Assembly (NCBI RefSeq): GCF_003255815.1
Contig: NC_037673.1
Location: forward strand, 157,427,732 to 157,491,731
DNA from: Theropithecus gelada
Taxonomy: Eukaryota; Chordata; Mammalia; Primates; Cercopithecidae
Length of the DNA stretch: 64,000 bases
Direction of reading: 5' to 3'
Shown here: piece by piece, positions 57,328 through 64,000 of the stretch
Layout: each line of letters opens with the position of its first letter
Position numbering within the stretch: the first letter of the stretch is position 1
The notes under the pieces: model-generated
Seen by the model: the letters and a program-made list of their open reading frames with translations, nothing else
What the model was told of the DNA's origin: nothing
Databases searched by the model: none
Made by a program: the position numbers and the translations under genes

Positions 57328-57603
57328 TTATAACACCAGGCCATGTAAAATGTCCACCCCCAGAATGTGTTCTGGTATGGGAGAGACATACATAGTATAT
57401 AAATGGGGAGCCAAGTGGCCAATGTCGAGGTACAGAGATACAGGTTTCACTTTCACTGACTGGCCTCCAGAACTGTCAGTGCTAGCAGGTTTGCCAGGAA
57501 ACTTATCCAGGTTCCCACAAACAAGGCTGCAATCTGTGCCAGTATCCAGCAGTGCCAGTACCCACTGCACATTGGTGGGGGACCAGTGGATCCCTAATTC
57601 CAT
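57328..57603 (-). pseudogene. Retroviral aspartic protease, fragment
   Basis: 91 codons with LALLDTGTDCSLV at residues 16-28; the DTG active site (57538-57546) is intact. A GVDIL string near the C-terminus corresponds to the conserved GR[D/N]xL region. It sits between gag and RT, joined by no continuous frame. Confidence 0.85.
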
Positions 57604-57679
57604 ATGTGGCCTCCAGTCATCTGATTTCTCCCCAAGCTGGGTGCCTCTGCCAGTTCCCTAATCAAACAGAAAAGGCTCT

Positions 57680-59006
57680 AGATTTCTGCCTGGCTGCAGC
57701 AAGTAGTCTTTGAGCTGAAACACCTGGGTGGGACTTGGTCGCATAGCAATATCCTTCTGCCCCTTGGGCATTTTCTGGAATTGCTGCTTCGAGATAACTG
57801 TCTCCAGAAAGTTAAGAGAACTTCACTGGGCTGCTTATTGATTTTCTCTTGGTCAACCCTGGCCAAAATCAAATCTACCCACATCTGTGAATGTGTCACT
57901 CATTGGAGCCCCCTTTTCTCCCATGGGATGCCTCCTGAAGGTAGGGCATCTTCCCCTATTGTATGGCACAGACCCCTTGGTCCAACTGGTAGCCTTCTGC
58001 TTCCCTGAGAGCCACCATAGCAGTGGTCACTTCATGTATGCAGTGCCCTACGTCTGGGGTGAGGACAGCAGCTAGGGAGCCAAAGGCACTTGGGGGCGCA
58101 GAACCCAACACAAGATCCTTCATTTGGGAGGTGAAACATTCATCATCTGGTCCCCGGGTATTCAGGTCAAACATAGCCTGCCGCATACCCATCTCCCAGA
58201 TGACTTGCACCAAATCAGCATACGACTACTATTTACTCATGGTTTTGAGTATTTCATCGGCATTGATCCACACAGTCTGTATGGCTGCCCATAGCCACTC
58301 AATCAGGGTGTGGTCACCTTGCCCTTGCGCCAACTGCCTACTCACTTGCAACTGCTGATGGAGGGAGAGGTGAGTCATGATAGAGGCCAGATTTTCCACC
58401 TCAGAGGCAGAACAGGAGATATTATCTGCTTCCTCATCCCACAGATGAAGCATCCAGGTGGACAGAGGTTCCTCTGGACACTGGCGGCACTGCTTGCCTA
58501 ATTCCTGCAAATCAATTGGGGTATAGGCAGTATATAAAGTATTTCATATTACAGTGGAGGGGGGGGTCCCTGAGTGTGCCTTTGTGGCCCCAATGGCTGT
58601 TTATGATCTACCTTCTGATGGACCACTGGGCGAGCCTGCAATGGGGGTTCTTCCTCCTTTGTATCAGACCAAGTGGGGGGGTCTCCAGTCAAGATGATGC
58701 AGCCAGGCCTGCATTTACAGCAGCCTCTAATTCCTTTTCCAAGCTCTGTAGCTGAGCCTCCAAGCATCCCTCCTGCTTCTGGAGTTTCTCATTCATGGCA
58801 GTTTCTAACTCTTTCTGAGTTGTGTAGCTGGGCCTCCAGGTGCCTGACCTGTGCCTGGAGGGCCCTTACCTGTGCTTCATCCCTCAGGGACTTGGTGTGT
58901 ACTTCTCACAGCACAGTCAAAAATGCTATCCAACTCTGCCAGCAAAAGCTTGCTTCTTCTTGGTGCTCTGTGCTTCCAGCTGCATCAGCGCCTTCTCCAT
59001 GCTCAT
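57680..59006 (-). pseudogene. Retroviral gag, disrupted
   Basis: The N-terminal part (from a Met near 59006) is a glutamine- and leucine-rich coiled-coil region (RDEAQVRALQAQVRHLEA at about 58835-58890), interrupted by stops. The capsid-like part is in frames 58510-58229 (93 codons) and 58213-57956 (85 codons), including GDHTLIEWLW and ADEILKTMSK. The nucleocapsid end is eroded; no intact CCHC zinc knuckle was seen. Role in the intact virus: particle assembly. Confidence 0.8.
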
Positions 59007-59143
59007 GGAGGACCCATCTACTGCTGCCCAGGTTTCCACCAGAGCCCATCTGAGCAGCACAGCTGCTGCTGGGTACCACAACCCATGATGCGGCCACAAG
59101 GCCAACCTGGAATCCATGGGGACCAAAGGCTCACTCACGTCAG

Positions 59144-59161
59144 GATCTGTTCATGACGCCA
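59144..59161 (-). other. Retroviral primer-binding site (tRNA-Ser-like)
   Basis: Two bases inside the 5' LTR edge, the minus strand reads TGGCGTCATGAACAGATC. TGGCG matches the complement of serine tRNA 3' ends; the rest is diverged. tRNA identity uncertain. Confidence 0.65.
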
Positions 59162-59163
59162 AA

Positions 59164-59514
59164 TGTCAGATTCTAACTGAGGTCCAAGGGGAGTCAGGTT
59201 AGTGACAGGTAGATGGAAAAACACTTGAGGAATTGTGGACAGTTTCAACATGGCTTTATTCTCTCTCTGGGCACAGGAGAGCCTGGACACAAGCCATATG
59301 TACAGCATTAGCAGGGTAATTATATTTTGTACTGACAATAGTGGCTCCAAGCCAAGCACAAGCTTACATGGGTGATTACCTAATGCACCTCACGTGGAAT
59401 GGTTACATAATGCATGGAGGGGTTGTGTGCTTGCGCTCCAAACCTGCTGGGTCATGCTGCACCAAAAGGCTGCCTTGGCCTACTCCTGACTGACGTGCAG
59501 CCATTTCCCTTACA
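59164..59514 (-). repeat. 5' LTR of the provirus
   Basis: 351 bp, TGTAAGGGAAATGG to AGAATCTGACA on the minus strand. An AATAAA polyadenylation signal lies at 59255-59260 (minus). TG...CA ends intact. No clear TATA box. Confidence 0.92.
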
Positions 59515-59559
59515 TGTGGGAATGAATAATTGAAAAATAATACAATTTACTATATTAAG

Positions 59560-59765
59560 GCTCTGTGGTACCAGGAAAATGGCAAAATATCTTGAGACCT
59601 GCATGGCTAGAGCTGAGAGAGCTGGTAGAAGCATAATGAGAGAGGGGATTGGGGTGGCAGGTGGGGGCCAACCCAGGTGAGCAAATCTGACCTTGATACT
59701 GTGAGCAGTGGGAAACCACTGACCTTTACTCATCAGATGTCTCTCTTTAGTGGTTAACTGATTAC
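59560..59765 (+). repeat. Ancient interspersed repeat (L1M-like)
   Basis: CATGGCTAGAGCTGAGAGAGCTGG, GATTGGGGTGGCAGGTGGGGGCCAACCC and GTGAGCAGTGGGAAACCACTGACC match the far end of the ancient class at 48335. Confidence 0.45.
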
Positions 59766-60250
59766 TTTTCATGTTTTTCTGGTCTCTGAAGTAATACCTG
59801 TTTATTATAAAAAAATTTCAAAATGACCAATGAATAAAAAGAAAAAATACAAATTACCTTTAATTTTACAACTCAAAGAACCATTGTTGATTTAAATTTT
59901 GGTGAATACATCTTTAAATGTTTTTCATGCAAATATTTTAAAAAGCAAAATTGGATCACCTTCATCAGTTGTTATGAGTATTTTTTTACCTTATTAAACA
60001 TTCTCTGTATGATAATTTAGTCACCATATGGATGCACCACAATTTAACTAATTCCCTACTATTGGACATCTGGGTTTTTGTAATTTTTCCATTTTATAAA
60101 AATTTCACAATGAGATTCCTTATATTTAGCAACATCCATGCAACTTTTAAGAAGGGGCATTTTTATTTGAGAGGGTATGACAGATTTTAGGCCATAGATA
60201 TATATTGCCAGTTCTCACTAAAAAAGAGTTGTAGCCAATCACACATAACC
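59766..60250 (-). mobile_element. L1M 3' region, antisense
   Basis: ACCTGTTTATTATAAAAAAATTTC, GAATACATCTTTAAATG, ATGGATGCACCACAATTTAACTAATTCCCTACTATTGGACATC and TTTTTCCATTTTATAAAAATTTC. Distinct from, and older than, the L1PA elements. Confidence 0.72.
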
Positions 60251-60419
60251 TCAGAGCATGATTTGCCAGCTCTGATTATAATTATTTTATATTGCAAATT
60301 TGATCAGTGGACAATATTGTCTTATTTTTACTTTGCATGTGTTTCCTAATTAAAAATAGAACTTAAAAAATTAATTCCCCATGGTTTCATCAGGGAAAGA
60401 CTCATCCGATTCCAAATCT

Positions 60420-60765
60420 GGTCCTTTGGATTTGGTGCCTGGAATGCACTCCCGATTTCTCTTCAACAAATTATCGCTACTTTGTCCCTTATGACTCATT
60501 GCAAGATTTTCTTCTGCTTTCTACAAGAATCCTACTCTTATTATCTCTGCCCCAATTGTCTCCTCACTGTAGAAGCTGCCAGTGAGGATACAGGTAGTGG
60601 GTTCCTCAATGAGGTGAGATGACATGATTCACATGCACATCGTCTCCATATGGAGAGGGTGCTCTCCTGTGATTTAACTTTGTGACCTTCTACAGTGTCG
60701 CACCCTGTGTTCTGCATGTTATGGTCCATAAATATTTGTGAGTGAATGATAAGAAAAATCATCAT
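60420..60765 (+). repeat. Possible L2 fragment
   Basis: GGTGCCTGGAATGCACTCCC and the ending GGTCCATAAATATTTGTGAGTGAATGATAAG resemble L2; the middle is poor. Confidence 0.4.
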
Positions 60766-60904
60766 GGCACAAAAGAGTGGATAATTTTTGACTTGATGGA
60801 TAACTTAATTGTGGACCCTTGTATACAGATATATTAATAAAATATTGTAGACCAAAGTCATCGTGAATGCCACTCAAGATCTCTTTTTAGATTGTGCACC
60901 TATC

Positions 60905-61140
60905 GCCAATATTTTTTGATAATTTCAACTTCATGGATTCAGGTGTACACGTGCTGATTTGTTACATGGGTATATTGCATGATCCTGAGGTTTGGGGTAT
61001 AAATGATCTTGTCACTATGAGAGTGAGCCTAGTAGCCAATAGTTTTTTTACCCCTTACCTCCCTTCCTCTCTCCCCCTTCTAGTAGTCCCAGTGTCTGTT
61101 GTTCCCATCTTTATGTCCATGCCCACCATCTATTTTTAAG
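60905..61140 (-). mobile_element. L1 (L1MA/L1PB-like) 3' UTR fragment, antisense
   Basis: GATTCAGGTGTACACGTGCTGATTTGTTACATGGGTATATTGCATGATCCTGAGGTTTGGGGT is the usual 3' UTR of this age group, then CCCAGTGTCTGTTGTTCCCATC. 61141-61730 is unassigned. Confidence 0.8.
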
Positions 61141-61730
61141 CTTTCATAGTATAGCTTAGCAACATAGAACATTTTTATTTAACAGAAGCCTAATTATGTT
61201 ATCTCTTTCTGATATTTTTATTTTTCCCTCTGGCTTAGAGACAAAAGTGCTTATATTGATTTGAAATGTGACATAGTTTCCAGCTAATTTTTATTAAGGG
61301 TTTGAAGGGCTTTTTTCTCTGGTTATAGGCTGTGCTAATATCTTGTCAAGTCAGTCTGACAATGTAAATTGTATCTGTAATCTCCTTTTCTCATGTTATG
61401 GGGAGAGGGCAAAAGACTTAGAACTTGCAAAGGCCATTAACACAGCATTTGGCTGTGCCAGTGGGGAAGGTGGGAGGAAAGGACAGCCTTCATTGACATG
61501 GCATTGCCTTCAGCAGTAGTGGGTTAGGTGCTCAAAGTCTCTCAGGGGTCTCAGGTAGACTGGGTGTATGATGACCTCTCTCTGTCTTGGCATTGTTCTA
61601 AAGCTGGCCTTTCTTTATCTGTGGTCACACACTTGTTCCCTTGTCCTGAAGGAGCTAGGACTCCAGCCTGTCAAGTATTTGTCCTATGATGTCATGCCTT
61701 CTAAATTGATTAGAAGTGTAATTTAGGATT

Positions 61731-62110
61731 ATTATTATTATTTATTATACTTTAAGTTCTAGGGTACAAGTGCACAATGTGCAGGTTTGTTACATATGTA
61801 TACATGTGCCATGTTTGTGTGCTGCACTCATTAACTTGTCATTTACATTAGGTGTATCTCCTAATGCTATCCCTCCCCCCTCCCCCCACCCCATGACAGG
61901 CCCCAGTGTGTGATGTTCCCCATCCTGTGTCCAAGTGTTCTCGTTGTTCAATTCCCACCTATGAGTGAGAACATGCAGTGTCTAGTTTTCTGTCCTTGTG
62001 ATAGTTTGCTGAGAATGATGGTTTCCAGCTTCATCCATGTCCCTACAAAGGACATGAACTCATCCTTTTTTATGGCTGCATAGTATTCCATGGTGTATAT
62101 GTCCCACATT
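61731..62110 (-). mobile_element. L1PA 3' end, 5'-truncated
   Basis: About 380 bp of L1PA 3' sequence from the A-rich tail (TTATTATACTTTAAG on the plus strand) to the late ORF2 segment TATTCCATGGTGTATATGTCCCACATTTTCTT. It directly abuts the tail of the next L1, in the same orientation. Confidence 0.9.
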
Positions 62111-62156
62111 TTCTTCTTTTTTTCTTTCTCTTTCTCTCTCTCTTTCTTTCTTTTTT
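62108..62156. repeat. CT-rich simple repeat between two L1 ends
   Basis: TTTTCTTC, TTTTTTTC, TTTCTCTTTC and TCTCTCTCTTTC units. Probably the diverged poly(A) tail of the L1 at 62157. Confidence 0.88.
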
Positions 62157-62351
62157 ATTATACATTAAGTTCTAGGGTACATGTGCACAATGTGCAGGTT
62201 TGTTACATATGTATACATGTGCCATATTGGTGTGCTGCATTTGTTAACTGGTCATTTACATTAGGTATATCTCCTAATGCTATCCCTCCCCACCCCATGA
62301 CAGGCCCCAGTGTGTGATGTTCCCCACCCTGTGTTCAAGTGTTCTCATTGT

Positions 62352-64000
62352 TCATTTCCCACCTATGAGTGAGAGTATGCAGTGTTTTGTTTTCTGTCCT
62401 TGTGATAGCTCGCTCAGAATGATGGTTACCAGCTTCATCCATGTCCCTACAAAGGACATGAACTCATCCTTTTTTGTGGCTGCATAGTTATTCCATGGTG
62501 TATAAGTGCCACATTTTCTTAATCTAGTATCATCGATGGACATTTGGGTTGGTTCCAAGTCTTTGCTATTGTGAATAGTGCCGCAATAAACATATGTGTG
62601 CATGTGTCTTTTTAGCAGCATGATTTATAATCCTTTGGGTATATACCCAGTAATGGGATGGCTGGGTCAAATGGTATTTCTAGTTCTAGATCCTTGAGGA
62701 ATCGCCACACTGTTTTCCACAATGGTTGAACTAGTTTACAGTCCCACCAACAGTGTAAAAGTGTTCCTATTTCTCCACGTCCCCTCCAGCACCTGTTGTT
62801 TCCTGACTTTTTAATGATTGCCATTCTAACTGATGCCTCCATCTTTGTTCTTTTTTTTTTGAGACGGAGTCTCCCTCTGCCACCCAGGCTGGAGTGCAGT
62901 GGCCGGATCTCAGCTCACTGCAAGCTCTGCCTCCCGGGTTTACGCCATTCTCCTGCCTCAGCCTCCCGAGTAGCTGGGACTACAGGCGCCCACCACCTCG
63001 CCTGGCTAGTTTTTTGTATTTTTCAGTAGAGACGGGGTTTCCCCGTGTTAGCTAGGATGGTCTCGAACTCCTGACCTCGTGATCTGACCGTCTTGGCCTC
63101 CCAAAGTGCTGGGATTACAGGCTTGAGCCACCGCGCCTGGCCCATCTTGGTTCTTTTTGCTTAGGGTTGTCTTGGCAATGCAGGCTCTTTTTTGGTTCCA
63201 TATGAACTTTAAAGTAATTTTTTTCCAATTCTGTGAAGAAAGTCATTGGTAGCTTGATGTGAATGGCATTGAATCTATAAATTACCTTGGGCAGTATGGC
63301 CATTTTCACAATATTGATTCTTCCTATCCATGAGCATGGAATGTTCTTCCATTTGTTTGTGTCCTCTTTTATTTTGTTAAGCAGTGGTTTGTACTTCTCC
63401 TTAAAGAGGTCATTCACGTACCTTCTAAGTTGGATTCTTAGGTATTTTATTCTCTTTGAAGCAATTGTGAATGGGAGTTCATTCATGATTTGGCTCTCTG
63501 TTTGTCTGTTATTGGTGTATAGGAATGCTTGTGATTTTTGCACATTGATTTTGTATCCTGAGACTTTGCTGAAGTTGCTTATCAGCTTAAGGATATTTTG
63601 GGCTGAGACTATGGGGTTTTCTAAATATACAATCATGTCATCTGCAAACACAGACAATTTGACTTCCTCTTTTCCTAATTTAATATCCTTTATTTCTTTC
63701 TCTTGCCTGATTGCCCTGGCCAGAACTTCCAACACTGTGTTGAATAGGAGTGGTGAGAGAGGGTATCACTATCTTGTGCCAGTTTTCAAAGGGAATGCTT
63801 CCAGTTTTTGCCCATTCAGTATGATATTGGCTGTGGGTTTGTCATAAATAGCTCTTATTATTTTGAGATATGTCCCATCAATACCTAGTTTATTGAGAGT
63901 TTTTAGCATGAAGGGATATTGAATTTTGTCAACGGCATTTTCTGCATCTATTGAGATGATCATGTGGTTTTTGTCTTTGGTTCTGTTTGTATGATGAATT
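62352..64000 (-). pseudogene. L1 ORF2 (endonuclease-reverse transcriptase), partial
   Basis: Frame 63735-63115 (206 codons) includes SVFADDMIVYLENP, the RT catalytic motif, and the thumb region to NPKQKE; it then runs into Alu sequence. Frame 63963-63769 holds the upstream palm segment. After the Alu, frame 62842-62612 gives the C-terminal SGNNRCWRGRGEIGTLLHCWW region, and 62621-62352 the end. Breaks and the internal deletion make it inactive. Confidence 0.9.
62851..63142 (-). mobile_element. AluY, Old World monkey (AluY-R type) copy
   Basis: Antisense Alu with GGCCGGATC, CTCGCCTGGCTAGTTTT, and GGCTTGAGCC. Flanks CCATCTTTGTTCTTTTT (62839-62855) and CCATCTTGGTTCTTTTT (about 63142-63158) form a target-site duplication of about 17 bp with one mismatch. 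Inserted in the L1 ORF2 after that L1 had lost its internal segment. Confidence 0.93.

Larger units (their letters stand above)
52767..59514 (-). mobile_element. Two-LTR endogenous retrovirus, 6.7 kb, ERV-L-like pol with env
   Basis: Minus-strand provirus: LTR, primer-binding site, gag, pro, pol (RT, RNase H, integrase), env, LTR, in order and with no large deletion. All genes are broken by stops and frameshifts. The RT and integrase sequence style is that of class III (ERV-L/MuERV-L-like) elements, but no dUTPase domain was seen, and an env with gammaretrovirus-type motifs follows the integrase. The 6.7-kb length and Ser-like primer site suggest the HERV-S/HERVL18 group, from memory. The LTRs differ by many substitutions and indels (351 versus 364 bp), so the insertion is old. 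Confidence 0.9.
52762..59519. repeat. Probable 5-bp target-site duplication of the provirus
   Basis: GGTGG at 52762-52766 and TGTGG at 59515-59519, four of five identical. Confidence 0.5.
62157..64000 (-). mobile_element. L1PA-type LINE-1, 3' part, continues past the right edge
   Basis: Minus-strand L1 with 3' UTR at 62157-62351, ORF2 stop at 62352-62354 and ORF2 sequence to the window end. It carries a 0.7-kb internal deletion at about 62831 and a young Alu at 62851. The 5' extent is unknown. Confidence 0.92.

Noticed and set aside
63287..63847. 186-codon plus-strand open frame
   Set aside because: Antisense of L1 ORF2 reverse transcriptase; low T content on the other strand leaves it open.
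1..64000. Host protein-coding gene or CpG island
   Set aside because: No CpG-dense promoter and no chain of splice-bounded frames with recognisable protein families found; absence is not proof, since single small exons are hard to see without alignment.

Overview
This window is nuclear DNA from a primate, most likely an Old World monkey (macaque, baboon or guenon group). It is dense in Alu, L1, L2, MIR, MER and endogenous-retrovirus sequence. Three young Alus (506-803, 40865-41190, 62851-63142) carry the combination typical of the cercopithecoid AluY-R lineages (GGATCCGGCC-type and CTCAAGCC-type changes read on the Alu sense strand) and lie in clean target-site duplications. I recognise no intact host protein-coding exon, CpG island, tRNA or other RNA gene. 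The window reads as intergenic or deep intronic DNA, and every long open frame I could identify belongs to a transposable element.

Layout. 1-2.1 kb: the 3' part of an old L1 split by two Alus. 2.1-12.3 kb: old repeats (L2, MER2, L1M, Alu) in unassigned sequence. 12.35-18.8 kb: one essentially full-length L1PA-type element (5' UTR, ORF1, ORF2, 3' UTR, target-site duplication), dead by frameshifts and stops. 19-34 kb: MIR, L2, L1M, an MST-type LTR and MER2 copies. 35.3-36.8 kb: an inverted duplication, two arms of about 270 bp with a 0.96-kb spacer. 38.18-39.26 kb: a solo LTR of betaretroviral (HERV-K-like) type. 40-52 kb: MIR, MER5, L1M, one young Alu and largely unassigned DNA. 52.77-59.51 kb: a two-LTR provirus on the minus strand with decayed gag, pro, pol (RT, RNase H, integrase) and env. 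59.5-64 kb: old L1 pieces, then two L1PA 3' ends back to back on the minus strand, the second running off the right edge and interrupted by a young Alu.

Nothing here works as a gene system today. The most informative items are the provirus, which pairs an ERV-L-like pol with a gammaretrovirus-type env; the unexplained inverted duplication; a perfect 38-bp palindrome and several perfect short hairpins; and the nested insertions, which give a relative chronology. Family names for ancient repeats are from memory of consensus features and were not checked by alignment; percent identities are by-eye estimates.
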